This document shows positions 8,982 through 17,748 of a stretch of 64,000 nt of DNA, piece after piece. Origin of the DNA: Sphingomonas sanxanigenens DSM 19645 = NX02 (GTDB lineage: Bacteria > Pseudomonadota > Alphaproteobacteria > Sphingomonadales > Sphingomonadaceae); NCBI RefSeq assembly GCF_000512205.2, contig NZ_CP006644.1, forward strand, positions 5,284,501 through 5,348,500, written 5' to 3'. A model generated the notes under the pieces. The model saw only the letters and a program-made list of their open reading frames with translations, did not search any database and was not told where the DNA came from. How positions within the stretch are numbered: the first letter of the stretch is position 1; each line of letters begins with the position of its first letter. The position numbers and the translations under genes are program-made.

Positions 8982-10265
8982 CTAGCGGGGAAGGCGCGCC
9001 TTGGGAAACCCACCCCATGCCGCGTCGTAATCGGCCTGCCGCTCCGCGCAGTCGAGCGCGAAGCGGGTCGGGCGGTAGGGCCAGCAGCTTTCGACCATGA
9101 ACGCCATCGTGCCGTCGATCCGGTGCGGCGCGAGGTCGGCGGTGCTGGCGCCTTCCCAGCTCGCCAGGTCGGGTCCGTGCCCGGCCATCAGATTGTGCAG
9201 GCTGAGCCCGCCGGGCGCGAAGCCTTCCGCCTTGGCGTCATAGGCGCCCTGGATCAGCCCCATCGCCTCGCTCATCACGTTGCGGTGGAACCAGGGCGGG
9301 CGGAACGTGTCTTCCGCGACCATCCAGCGCTGCGGGAACAGCACGAAATCGGCATTGGCGCGGCCGGGCACGTCGGAGGGACTGGTGAGCATGGTGAAGA
9401 TCGACGGATCGGGATGGTCGAAGCTGATCGTGCCGATCGTATTGAAACGGGCGAGGTCATAGCGCCACGGCGCCAGATTGCCGTGCCACGCGACGACGTC
9501 GAGCGGGCTGTGGTCGAGCGTCACCGTCCATAGCGCGCCGAGATATTTCTGGACGAGTTCCCATTCGCCCTCCTCATCCTCGAACCAGGCGACGGGCGTT
9601 TCGAAATCGCGCGGGTTGGCGAGGCCGTTGGCGCCGATCGGGCCGAGTTCGGGCAGGCGGAACAGGCTGCCATGATTCTCGGCGACATAGCCGCGCGCCG
9701 CGCCATCGGGCAGCAGCGCGCGGAAACGGACGCCGCGCGGCACCAGTGCGACCTGGCCGGGGGCGATGTCGATGCGCCCCAGCTCGGTCAGCAGGGTCAA
9801 CCGGCCCTGCTGGGGGATGAACAGCAATTCGCCATCGGCATCGACGAAGCAGCGCCGCTCCATATCGACATTGGCGCGGTAGATGTGGACCGCGACGCCC
9901 TCAAGATCCGCAGGATCGCGATTGGCGAGCATCGTCGCCATGCCGTCGATCAGGTCGGTCGGCGCCGCGGGCATCGCCAGCGGGTCCCAGCGCAGCCGGT
10001 TCGGCGGCAGCGGTTCGTCGACCGTGCCTGGCGCGAACAGGGCGGCGCCCCCGTAAGGCCGGTAGGGGCCGTGGGCGGCGGAGGGGCGGATGCGGTAGAG
10101 CCAGCTCCGCCGATTCTCGTGGCGCGGCGCGGTAAAGGCGGTGCCGGAGAATTGCTCCGCATAGAGGCCGAAGGCCGGACGCTGCGGGGAGTTGCGCCCC
10201 TCGGGCAAGGCGCCGGCGACGGCTTCGGTGGCGATGTGGTTGGCGAAACCCGGGATGTAGCTCAT
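8982..10265 (-). CDS. hmgA: homogentisate 1,2-dioxygenase
   Basis: A 427-residue ring-cleaving non-haem iron dioxygenase that converts homogentisate to maleylacetoacetate. The N-terminus [14 protein letters not shown] and the [21 protein letters not shown] segment are characteristic, as is [12 protein letters not shown]. The C-terminal half holds the His/Glu iron ligands around [15 protein letters not shown] and [11 protein letters not shown]. Length equals the bacterial norm. It sits between hpd and the FAA hydrolase in the tyrosine catabolic operon. Confidence 0.96.
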   Translation of the reverse strand: MSYIPGFANHIATEAVAGALPEGRNSPQRPAFGLYAEQFSGTAFTAPRHENRRSWLYRIRPSAAHGPYRPYGGAALFAPGTVDEPLPPNRLRWDPLAMPAAPTDLIDGMATMLANRDPADLEGVAVHIYRANVDMERRCFVDADGELLFIPQQGRLTLLTELGRIDIAPGQVALVPRGVRFRALLPDGAARGYVAENHGSLFRLPELGPIGANGLANPRDFETPVAWFEDEEGEWELVQKYLGALWTVTLDHSPLDVVAWHGNLAPWRYDLARFNTIGTISFDHPDPSIFTMLTSPSDVPGRANADFVLFPQRWMVAEDTFRPPWFHRNVMSEAMGLIQGAYDAKAEGFAPGGLSLHNLMAGHGPDLASWEGASTADLAPHRIDGTMAFMVESCWPYRPTRFALDCAERQADYDAAWGGFPKARLPR

Positions 10266-10292
10266 GGATTTCTGTTCCTGGTCGCTGGAGGG

Positions 10293-10361
10293 GCGGCGCG
10301 CTTGCGCCGCTCACCTTTCACCCACCCTCGGCTTGGGCCAGACGAGGGGCGGGCCCAAGCC
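10293..10361. repeat. two inverted repeats in the hpd-hmgA gap
   Basis: The 128-bp gap between hpd and hmgA contains GCGGCGC-gctt-GCGCCGC (10293-10310) and a perfect 10-bp inverted repeat GGCTTGGGCC / GGCCCAAGCC (10330-10361, 12-base loop). Neither is followed by a T-tract on the operon strand, so simple termination is unlikely. They look like a REP-type intergenic element that could set the hpd:hmgA mRNA ratio; that role is inference. Confidence 0.7.
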
Positions 10362-10393
10362 TGCGCAACCCTTTCCACAAGGGGAGAGGGACG

Positions 10394-11455
10394 TCAGGCG
10401 GGAATCACTCCGCGGCGGATCTGGTCGAGTTCGATGCTCTCGAACAGCGCCTTGAAATTGCCCTCGCCGAAGCCCTGATTGCCCTTGCGCTGGATGATCT
10501 CGAAGAAGATCGGCCCGACCATGTTTTCGGTGAAGATCTGCAGCAGCAGCCCCTCGCCGGTCTCGGGCGAGCCGTCGATCAGGATCTTGCGCGCACGCAT
10601 TTCGCCGATCGAGTGGCCGTGGCCGGGCACCCGCTTGTCGATCGCCTCGTAATAGGTATCCGGCGTGTCCTGAAAACGGACGCCGTTGGCCTTCAGCGCA
10701 TCGACGGTCGCGAAGATATCGTCGGTGGTCAGCGCGAGATGCTGGATGCCCTCGCCGCGATAATCCTTGATGAACTCCTCGATCTGGCTGTGCTCGTCCT
10801 GGCTCTCGTTGAGCGGGATGCGGATCTTGTCGTCGGGCGCGGTCATCGCGCGGGAGAAGAGGCCGGTCGCCTTGCCCTCGATATCGAAGTGGCGGATCTC
10901 GCGGAAGTTGAAGATCCGCTCATAATAATTCGCCCAATAATCCATCCGGCCGCGACGCAGATTGTGCGTCAGATGGTCGAGGGCATGCAGGCCGACGCTG
11001 TTGTCGTTCGGTGCGGCACCCGCCACCGGCTCGAAATCGATGTCGTAGATCGTCGCGGCACCGCGCCGGTCGACCAGATAGAGATTGGCGCCGCCGATCC
11101 CCTCGATCGCCGGGATGTTGAGTTCGGCGGGGCCGACCCTGCCCTCCACCGCCACCGCACCGCGCTCGACCGCGATCTTCAGCGCCTGCGCGGCATCGCG
11201 CACGCGGAACGCCATCGCATTCGCGGAAGGGCCGTGCGCGTCCCGGAAGTCCGCGACCTGACCAAGCGGCTCCATGTTGAGGATGAAGTTGATGTCCCCC
11301 TGCGCATAGCGGCGCACCGCCTTGGAGCGATGCGTGCCGACATGGGTGAACCCCATCGTCACGAACAGCCGGGCGAGCGCCTCCGGGTCGGGACCGGTGA
11401 ACTCGACGAACTCGAATCCGTCGAGCCCCATCGGGTTTTCGCGCACGTCCGGCAT
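10394..11455 (-). CDS. hpd: 4-hydroxyphenylpyruvate dioxygenase
   Basis: A 353-residue enzyme converting 4-hydroxyphenylpyruvate to homogentisate. It has two VOC repeats; the iron ligands are the His of LDHLTHNL, the His of GIQHLALTT and the Glu of IFFEIIQRKGNQGFGEGNF, the last stretch being the signature of the family. The ATG at 11455 (MPDVRENPMGLDGFEFVEF) is chosen because GGAGCAGG precedes it and the predicted transcription start lies at about 11480, inside or just before the upstream ATGs at 11479 and 11470. It is the first gene of hpd-hmgA-FAH. Confidence 0.95.
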   Translation of the reverse strand: MPDVRENPMGLDGFEFVEFTGPDPEALARLFVTMGFTHVGTHRSKAVRRYAQGDINFILNMEPLGQVADFRDAHGPSANAMAFRVRDAAQALKIAVERGAVAVEGRVGPAELNIPAIEGIGGANLYLVDRRGAATIYDIDFEPVAGAAPNDNSVGLHALDHLTHNLRRGRMDYWANYYERIFNFREIRHFDIEGKATGLFSRAMTAPDDKIRIPLNESQDEHSQIEEFIKDYRGEGIQHLALTTDDIFATVDALKANGVRFQDTPDTYYEAIDKRVPGHGHSIGEMRARKILIDGSPETGEGLLLQIFTENMVGPIFFEIIQRKGNQGFGEGNFKALFESIELDQIRRGVIPA

Positions 11456-11472
11456 GGCATCCTGCTCCATTG

Positions 11473-11486
11473 GTTTCATGTGAAAC
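11473..11486. promoter_or_regulatory. palindromic operator candidate upstream of hpd
   Basis: GTTTCATGTGAAAC has perfect 6-bp arms (GTTTCA / TGAAAC) separated by two bases and lies immediately downstream of the -10 box, covering the expected transcription start. This placement is typical of repression by a dimeric regulator (MarR- or IclR-type would fit). No regulator gene is adjacent. Confidence 0.65.
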
Positions 11487-11515
11487 TATATACGCCGACT
11501 GCGGCTGGACGGCAA
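11487..11515 (-). promoter_or_regulatory. sigma-70-type promoter of the hpd-hmgA-FAH operon
   Basis: On the minus strand TTGCCG (11515-11510) and TATATA (11492-11487) are separated by exactly 17 bases. Transcription would begin about 7 bases further, within the palindrome at 11473-11486, leaving a leader of some 25 nt before the chosen hpd start. Confidence 0.65.
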
Positions 11516-11641
11516 GCAGACCGATCGGGATTTCGACGAGCGACGTGCGGATCGCGGCGAGGGGTGGCGTCAACCGCTCACGAGGGGGTGCCGCGCGGCC
11601 GGCGACGCCCTCCCAACCGGATCGACTTTTCAGGATTCTTC

Positions 11642-14600
11642 ATGCGCAACCTGCTCGCCTGCACCTGCCTGACGCCGTTGGCGCTGGCCGTCGTGCCCGC
11701 CGCGGTCCAGGCCGAGACCGTCGTCGGCACCGCCCGCACCACGCCCATTTCCACCGCGACCGCCAACAACGGCGCGGCAGACAGCATCCGCATCAGCAAC
11801 CAGGGTTCGGTGAGACCGACCAGCGGCACCGCCGTCCTCGCCGATTCGACGCATGCGGTGACCAACGAGGGCACCATCCAGATCACGGGCGCCAATGATG
11901 CCACCGGCATCGGCGCGGCCAGCGGCGCATCGGGTGGCATCACCAACGCCTCCGGCGGCAGGATCATCATCGACGAAACCTACAGCGCGCCCGACAGCGA
12001 CGGCGACGGCGACGCCGACGGACCCTTCGCGCAGGGCAGCAACCGTGCCGGCATCCGGACTGCCGGTGCTTATGGCGGCAACATCGTCAATGCCGGCGAG
12101 ATCACGATCAGGGGCAACCAGTCGGCCGGCATCGCGCTGGGCGGCAAGCTGACGGGCAACCTCACCAACAGCGGCACCATCTCCGTCGTCGGCAACGACA
12201 GCGCCGGCGTCCGTGCCGGCGAGGTGAGCGGCGACGTGCGCTTCACCGGCACGATCAATGCGCAGGGTGCCAATGCGGTCGGCGTCGACCTCGCGGGCGA
12301 TGTCGGCGGCGCGCTGAGCTTCCAGGGTGCGATCACCGCAACCGGCTATCGTTTCCCCACCCCGCCCGCCGACCCGAGCAGGCTCGATGCCGACGATCTG
12401 CTGCAGGGCGGCGGCGCGGTGCGGATCGCCGGCAATGTCGGCGGCGGCATCCTGTTCGACGCGGCGCCAAGGGATGCCAACCCCAACGATGCCGATGAGG
12501 ACAGGGATGGCGTTCCCGACGCGTCCGAAGGCTCGGCCAACATCATCTCGGTCGGTTATGCGCCGGCGGTGACGATCGGTGCCGCCGACCGCGACATCAG
12601 CATCGGCGCGGTCGCCGGCAAGGGCGGCCACGGCCTGATCGTCAACGGCACGATCACCGGCAACGGCGCCTATGGCGGCGTCAGCGGCACCGGCATCCTG
12701 ATCGGCGGCAAGGGCGGCCAGGTGAACATCGCCGGCGGCATGACGGTGAACGGCGCGGTCAACGCCAATGCGGTGGGTGCCGAAGCGAATGCGATCCGCA
12801 TCGCCGCAGGCGCGACGGTGCCGGTGATCGACGTGGCCGGGTCGGTCGTCGCGACCGGCGGCGGTTCCGCCCAATCCTTCTCGGGCGCGATCGTGATCGA
12901 TTCGGGCGCGCGCGTCTTCACCATCCGCAACAGCGGCCAGATCCGTGCGACGCAGAGCGGCACCGGCTATGCCGGCGCGATCATCGACCGTTCGGGCGAG
13001 GTCGATCTCGTCGAGAACAGCGGCATCATCTCCGCCTCCGGCGCGTCGCTGCCCAGCGGCCACGCGATCGCGATCGACCTCAGCAAGAATGATCGCGGCG
13101 CGATCGTCCGCCAGGCGGTGGCGGCGGCCAACAGCGCCGCGGGCGCGATCGGCGGCGATATCCTGTTCGGCGCGGGCAACGACCTGCTCGACGTCGCGGA
13201 CGGCACCGTGATCGGCAATGTCAGCTTCGGTACCGGCGCCAACCAGATGCAGCTCACCGGCGACGCCGCCTATGCCGGCTCGACCGTGTTCGGCGCCGGC
13301 AACGACATGTTGACGCTGTCGGGCACCAGCCTGTTCGTCGGCAGTGCCGACTTCGGCGGCGGCACCGACACGCTGACGCTCAACGGCACATCGCGCTTCG
13401 CCGGCACGCTCATCGGCGGCCAGGGGCTGTCGGTGGCGATCAACGGCGGCACGCTGGCGCTGTCCAACAGCGGCAACGTCGCGCTCGCCGCCCTCTCCGT
13501 CACCGGCGGCGGCACGATCGGCATCGATGTCGGCGAGAATGGCGTGAAGACGGTCTATCAGGTCGCGGGCACCGCGAGCTTCGGGACGGGATCCAAGCTG
13601 GCCGTGCGCTTCGACGATATCGCCGACGCCGAGGGCCGCCACGTCTTCCTGCGCGCCGGCACGGTCGAGGGGCTGGGCAATCTCACGACCACCGAGAACT
13701 CCCTGCCCTTCCTGTTCAAGGGCAGCGTCGCCACCACCGGCACCGCCGGCGAGGTCGCGCTCGACGTCAGCCGCAAGAACAGCACGGAACTCGGCCTCAA
13801 CCGGTCGCAGGCAAGCGCCTATAACGCGATCTACGCCGCGCTCTCCGACGATGACCAGATCGCGGCGTCCTACCTGGGCATCACCGATGGCGACCAGTTC
13901 CGGCGGACGCTGTCGCAGATGCTGCCCAACCATGCCGGCGGCGTGTTCGAATCGGTAACGCAGGGGTCGCGCGCCACCGCACGCTTCCTCGCCGATCCCA
14001 ACGCCCCTTATGCGGACATGGGCGGATGGGGTTTCTGGCTGCAGCAGGTCGGCTGGGGCACCTCAAAGAATCTGGGCGACACGGCGGCCTATGACATCAC
14101 CGGCTGGGGCGCCTCCGCCGGGGCCGACGCCAAGCTGGGCGATGCCGGCAATCTGGGCTTCTCGCTCGCCTATCTTCACGGCAAGGACAGCGACGGCCAG
14201 GTCGATAACGAGGTCAACGCCAACCAGTATGAGCTTGCGGTCTACTGGCGGCTTTCGACCGGCCGGCTGCGTGCGCATGCCCGCGGATCCTATGCCTTCA
14301 TCAAGTTCGACGGCTCCCGCAGCTTCCTCGGCCAGGCCGACGACACGCCGGTCGAGCGGCTCGCCGAAGCCGACTGGAACGGCAGCCTGTGGTCCGCTTC
14401 GGGCGGTGCATCCTATGAGGTCGGCTCGGGCCGCTTCACGCTTCGGCCCGCCGCGCTCGTCGAATATTACCGGCTGAGCGAGGACGGCTATACCGAGACC
14501 GGCGGCGGCGACGCGTTCGATCTGATCGTCGACGATCGCAAAGGCGACGAACTCGCGGTCTCCGGCACGATCGCCGCGGGCCTGAAGTTCGGCGGCAGCG

Positions 14601-14866
14601 AGGAAGACGAAGGCTGGTTCCGCGCCGAGATCGAGGGCGGCCGGCGCCAGGTCGTCGGCGGATCGCTGGGCAGCACCACCGCGCGCTTCGCCTCGGGCGG
14701 CGACGCCTTCACCCTTACCCCCGATGAACGCACCGACGGCTGGCTTGGCCGCGTGCGCCTGATTGGCGGCAACCCCGGCTTCACCATCGGCGGCGACTTC
14801 GGCGCCGAGGAGCAGCAGGGCAAAGCCGCCATCTCCATCCGCGCGAGCCTCGGCATCAGGCTCTAG
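11642..14866 (+). CDS. type V autotransporter with beta-helical passenger
   Basis: A 1074-residue protein. A Sec signal peptide (MRNLLACTC...PAAVQAE) is followed by about 650 residues of short Gly/Asn/Ile-rich repeats (NAGEITIRGNQSAGIAL, NSGTISVVGNDSAGV) that fit a right-handed beta-helix. The last 280 or so residues, from GGWGFWLQQVGWGTSKNLG to RASLGIRL, have the alternating pattern of the autotransporter barrel (PF03797-like). Two acidic DxDxDG clusters (about residues 118-127 and 280-295) resemble calcium-binding thrombospondin-3 type loops. The open frame extends far upstream over hpd, but that part is antisense shadow; the ATG at 11642 has AGGA seven bases upstream. The passenger's target is unknown. 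Confidence 0.9.
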   Translation: MRNLLACTCLTPLALAVVPAAVQAETVVGTARTTPISTATANNGAADSIRISNQGSVRPTSGTAVLADSTHAVTNEGTIQITGANDATGIGAASGASGGITNASGGRIIIDETYSAPDSDGDGDADGPFAQGSNRAGIRTAGAYGGNIVNAGEITIRGNQSAGIALGGKLTGNLTNSGTISVVGNDSAGVRAGEVSGDVRFTGTINAQGANAVGVDLAGDVGGALSFQGAITATGYRFPTPPADPSRLDADDLLQGGGAVRIAGNVGGGILFDAAPRDANPNDADEDRDGVPDASEGSANIISVGYAPAVTIGAADRDISIGAVAGKGGHGLIVNGTITGNGAYGGVSGTGILIGGKGGQVNIAGGMTVNGAVNANAVGAEANAIRIAAGATVPVIDVAGSVVATGGGSAQSFSGAIVIDSGARVFTIRNSGQIRATQSGTGYAGAIIDRSGEVDLVENSGIISASGASLPSGHAIAIDLSKNDRGAIVRQAVAAANSAAGAIGGDILFGAGNDLLDVADGTVIGNVSFGTGANQMQLTGDAAYAGSTVFGAGNDMLTLSGTSLFVGSADFGGGTDTLTLNGTSRFAGTLIGGQGLSVAINGGTLALSNSGNVALAALSVTGGGTIGIDVGENGVKTVYQVAGTASFGTGSKLAVRFDDIADAEGRHVFLRAGTVEGLGNLTTTENSLPFLFKGSVATTGTAGEVALDVSRKNSTELGLNRSQASAYNAIYAALSDDDQIAASYLGITDGDQFRRTLSQMLPNHAGGVFESVTQGSRATARFLADPNAPYADMGGWGFWLQQVGWGTSKNLGDTAAYDITGWGASAGADAKLGDAGNLGFSLAYLHGKDSDGQVDNEVNANQYELAVYWRLSTGRLRAHARGSYAFIKFDGSRSFLGQADDTPVERLAEADWNGSLWSASGGASYEVGSGRFTLRPAALVEYYRLSEDGYTETGGGDAFDLIVDDRKGDELAVSGTIAAGLKFGGSEEDEGWFRAEIEGGRRQVVGGSLGSTTARFASGGDAFTLTPDERTDGWLGRVRLIGGNPGFTIGGDFGAEEQQGKAAISIRASLGIRL

Positions 14867-14871
14867 CGGAC

Positions 14872-14921
14872 GGCGGCGCTTTCTCGTCGACCCCCACCCC
14901 CCCACACGAGGAAGCGCCGCC
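14872..14921 (+). terminator. first hairpin after the autotransporter gene
   Basis: GGCGGCGCTT (14872-14881) pairs with AAGCGCCGCC (14912-14921), extended by CTCGT/ACGAG with one offset. The C-rich loop is about 20 bases. There is no T-tract, so it may stabilise the mRNA 3' end rather than terminate. Confidence 0.5.
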
Positions 14922-14930
14922 ACCACGATC

Positions 14931-14970
14931 CGGCCCCGTTCCCGGCGAAAGCCCGGAACGGGGCCGCTTT
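14931..14970 (+). terminator. strong rho-independent terminator after the autotransporter gene
   Basis: A perfect 12-bp stem CGGCCCCGTTCC (14931-14942) / GGAACGGGGCCG (14955-14966) is followed by CTTTCGTGTAATTT. It closes the autotransporter transcript before pmbA. Confidence 0.8.
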
Positions 14971-15030
14971 CGTGTAATTTCACGGAACCGGCTGTTTCCT
15001 TCCGGGGCCAATTCGCTCTAAGCGCAAGCG

Positions 15031-16377
15031 ATGCTCAGCGTTTCCGAGGCCCAGTCCCGCGTCACCGATCTCGTCTCCGCCGCGCGCCGTGCGGGCGCGG
15101 ATGCCGCCGACGCGCTCTATATCTGCGACGCGTCGACCGACGTGCGCATCCGCCTCGGCCAGCTCGAGGATGTCGGCCGTGCCGAGGGCGAGGAGATCGG
15201 GCTCAGGCTGTTCGTCGGCCGTCGTTCCGCCAGCGTGTCCTCATCGGATCTCTCGGCCGCGGCGCTCGCCGCGCTGATCGATCAGGCGCATGCGATGGCG
15301 CGCGAGGCGCCCGAGGACCGCTATGCCGGGCTCGCGCCCGAAGACCGGCTGATGACGGGGCCGGTCGACGATCTCGATCTCGACGACCATGCCGAACCCG
15401 AACCCGCTGCGCTGCGCGCGGCCGCGCTGGCTGCCGAGGATGCGGCACGCGCGGTATCCGGCGTCACCAACAGCGAAGGCGCTGGCGCCAGCGCCAGCCG
15501 CACCCGGATCGCACTCGCCACCTCGCACGGCTTTGCGGGTGCCTATGGTACCAGCGGCTACGGCCTGTCGGCGAGCGTGCTGGCCGGCACCGGCGGCGGC
15601 ATGCAGCGCGACTATGCCTATCATTCGACGCGCCATCTGGCAGATCTCGACGCGCCGCAATCGATCGGCCGGCTCGCCGGGGAGCGCGCGGTGCGGCGGC
15701 TCGATCCCGGCAAGCTGGCCAGCGCGCCGATGCCGGTCGTGTTCGATCCGCGCGTGGCGCCGGGGATGATCGGCCACCTGATCGGCGCGATCACCGGATC
15801 GGCGGTCAGCCGCAAGACCAGCTTCCTGCTCGATGCACTCGACACGCAGGTGTTCGACAGCGCAATCACGATCGTCGACGATCCGCACCGCCGCCGCGGC
15901 CTGCGCTCGCGCGCGTTCGATGGCGAGGGTCTGGCGACCGGCGCGCGGTCGCTGATCGATCGCGGCGTGCTGACCGGTTGGCTGATGGACAGCGCCTCCG
16001 CCCGGCAGCTCGGCCTCGACCCCACCGGCCATGCGATGCGCGGCACCAGCGGGCCGCCGGGCGTGGGCACCAGCAACGTCCATATGCTGCCGGGGTCGCT
16101 GACGCCGCAGGCGCTGATCGCGGACATCAAGCTGGGCGTCTATGTGACCGAGCTGATCGGCATGGGCGTGAACGGCGTGACGGGCGACTATAGCCGCGGC
16201 GCTTCCGGCTATCTGATCGAGCATGGCGAGATCACCGGCCCCGTCGCCGAGATCACGATCGCCGGCAATCTGCGCGACATGTTCCGCGCGCTGACCCCGG
16301 CCGACGACCTCGTCTTCCGCTATGCCACCAACACGCCGACGCTGCGCATCGACGGGATGACCGTCGCCGGTGGCTGA
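15031..16377 (+). CDS. pmbA: TldD/PmbA family protein, PmbA (TldE) type
   Basis: A 448-residue protein of the TldD/TldE peptidase pair that degrades unfolded or modified peptides in the cytoplasm. The N-terminal part (VRIRLGQLEDVGRAEGEEIGLRLFVG) and the C-terminal GVYVTELIGMGVNGVTGDYSRGASGYLIEHGEI block are diagnostic. No HExxxH zinc motif is present and the length is about 450, which places it on the PmbA/TldE (non-catalytic partner) side; a TldD must lie elsewhere. It overlaps the next gene by 8 bp. Confidence 0.92.
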   Translation: MLSVSEAQSRVTDLVSAARRAGADAADALYICDASTDVRIRLGQLEDVGRAEGEEIGLRLFVGRRSASVSSSDLSAAALAALIDQAHAMAREAPEDRYAGLAPEDRLMTGPVDDLDLDDHAEPEPAALRAAALAAEDAARAVSGVTNSEGAGASASRTRIALATSHGFAGAYGTSGYGLSASVLAGTGGGMQRDYAYHSTRHLADLDAPQSIGRLAGERAVRRLDPGKLASAPMPVVFDPRVAPGMIGHLIGAITGSAVSRKTSFLLDALDTQVFDSAITIVDDPHRRRGLRSRAFDGEGLATGARSLIDRGVLTGWLMDSASARQLGLDPTGHAMRGTSGPPGVGTSNVHMLPGSLTPQALIADIKLGVYVTELIGMGVNGVTGDYSRGASGYLIEHGEITGPVAEITIAGNLRDMFRALTPADDLVFRYATNTPTLRIDGMTVAGG

Positions 16378-17149
16378 GACGCTGGCCGACGCCGTCGCCG
16401 CGGCCACGGCGGATGCCGGCCGGATGGTGCATGACCTCTGGCGCACCGATTTCCGGCGTTGGGAGAAGGCGCCGGGCCATCCCGTGTGCGACGTGGACCT
16501 TGCCGCCGACGCGCTGCTGCGGGAGCGGCTGACCGCGATCGATCCCGACGCCGGCTGGCTTTCCGAAGAGACCATCGACGATCCGGCGCGGCTCGCGCGG
16601 CGGCGGCTATGGGTGGTCGATCCGATCGACGGCACCCGCGATTTCCTGCGCGGCCGGCCGGGCTGGGCGGTATCGGTGGCGCTGATCGAGGATGGGCTGC
16701 CGGTGATCGGCGTGCTCGACGCACCCGCGCGCGGCGAGCATTGGCGCGCCGAGCATGGCAGGGGCGCGACGCTCAACGGCAGGATGCTGCGGGCGAGCGA
16801 ACGCGACACGCTGATCGGCGCGCGCGTGCCGACCGACGCCCTGCCCAAGATCGACGCCGATCTGGTCGCGGTCGCCAAGCCCAATTCGATCGCCCTGCGC
16901 ATGGCGATGGTGGCATCGGGCGAGGCGGATCTGCTCGCGTCGCTGCGCTGGGGCGCAGAATGGGATATCGCGGCGGCGACGTTGATCGTCGCCGAAGCCG
17001 GCGGCGTCGTCACCGATGCGCTGGGCGAACCGCTGCGCTTCAACACGCCGGGCGCCGACATGTTCGGCATATTGGCAACCGCGGCAGGCATCCATCGCGC
17101 GGCGGTGGCGCGGCTCGCCGACCGCGCCCGCACCGCATCGGTTCGCTGA
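16370..17149 (+). CDS. inositol monophosphatase family protein (CysQ-like 3'(2'),5'-bisphosphate nucleotidase)
   Basis: A 259-residue Mg-dependent phosphatase. SEETIDD gives the first metal-binding acidic pair, WVVDPIDGTRDFLRG is the family signature DPIDGT, and WDIAAATLIVAEAGG is the second signature. FRRWEKAPGHPVCDVDLAAD is typical of the CysQ subgroup, which removes 3'-phosphoadenosine 5'-phosphate, but inositol phosphatase activity cannot be excluded. The GTG at 16370 overlaps the pmbA stop, indicating translational coupling. It is convergent with the next gene with no spacer. Confidence 0.88.
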   Translation: MAETLADAVAAATADAGRMVHDLWRTDFRRWEKAPGHPVCDVDLAADALLRERLTAIDPDAGWLSEETIDDPARLARRRLWVVDPIDGTRDFLRGRPGWAVSVALIEDGLPVIGVLDAPARGEHWRAEHGRGATLNGRMLRASERDTLIGARVPTDALPKIDADLVAVAKPNSIALRMAMVASGEADLLASLRWGAEWDIAAATLIVAEAGGVVTDALGEPLRFNTPGADMFGILATAAGIHRAAVARLADRARTASVR

Positions 17150-17584
17150 TCAGGCGGGTTCGCGCAGGCGCAGCCCTTCGAGTGCCGATCGCAGGTCGGG
17201 GCCGATCGCGCGATTGTGCTCGGCGCCGCTGATTACCAGCGTTGCATCGCAGGTGGCGACGCAACCGCCATTCTGGAACGCACCCGCAAGCAATGTCCAA
17301 CTGCGCTGCCCGATGGTGCCGACTCCCGTGGAAACGACGATATCCGCGGGAAAATGGGCTTCCTCGACATAGTCGATCGCGACCGCCGCGACGAGCCAGC
17401 GCTGCCCCGCGACCTTGTGATGAACGAAGTTGCGGTTGAAGCGGACGCGGCCATTCTCGAAGATCGCGGCCATCGCCACATTGTTGATATGGCCGTGCGG
17501 ATCGAGATCCTGAAATCGCGTCGTCACCCGCTCGGCAAACGGATAGGTCTCCACGTCCAGCCGCCAGGCTGCGGGCTTCGGCAT
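17150..17584 (-). CDS. acyl-CoA thioesterase, 4HBT hotdog family
   Basis: A 144-residue single-hotdog protein. TTRFQDLDPHGHINNVAMAA carries the 4-hydroxybenzoyl-CoA-thioesterase motif with the catalytic Asp (DLDPHGHINN). VGTIGQRSWTLLAGAFQNG forms the core strands. The start at 17584 is preferred to the upstream ATG at 17680 because GGAG lies close before it and the extension is not family-like. Its stop codon starts at the base next to the IMPase stop. Confidence 0.85.
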   Translation of the reverse strand: MPKPAAWRLDVETYPFAERVTTRFQDLDPHGHINNVAMAAIFENGRVRFNRNFVHHKVAGQRWLVAAVAIDYVEEAHFPADIVVSTGVGTIGQRSWTLLAGAFQNGGCVATCDATLVISGAEHNRAIGPDLRSALEGLRLREPA

Positions 17585-17680
17585 CCTCTCACTCCGTTCC
17601 TCTCTTACCGGAGGCACTCCGTCTTCGGTTGTCTTGTGTTGCGCAGCATGGGCGGCGGGGCAAGCTGGGAAATATGCCAA

Positions 17681-17710
17681 GGCCCGGCACGCATCGCGTA
17701 CCGGGCCCTT
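17681..17710 (-). terminator. terminator hairpin after opgH
   Basis: GGCCCGG (17681-17687) and CCGGGCC (17701-17707) form a 7-bp GC stem with a 13-base loop, 42 bp past the opgH stop. On the minus strand it is followed by TTGGCATATTT; on the plus strand by CTTTC. Confidence 0.6.
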
Positions 17711-17748
17711 TCGAAGCGATGCAGCCCGTGCGCCGATCGCGCGGGCGA

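Noticed and set aside
10613-11641. N-terminal extension of the autotransporter frame over hpd.
   Set aside because: The translation there is antisense to hpd and lies before a clean signal peptide at 11642.
11630-13933. A 767-codon open frame on the minus strand opposite the autotransporter.
   Set aside because: Mirror of a repetitive Gly/Asn-rich sequence; no recognisable domain.
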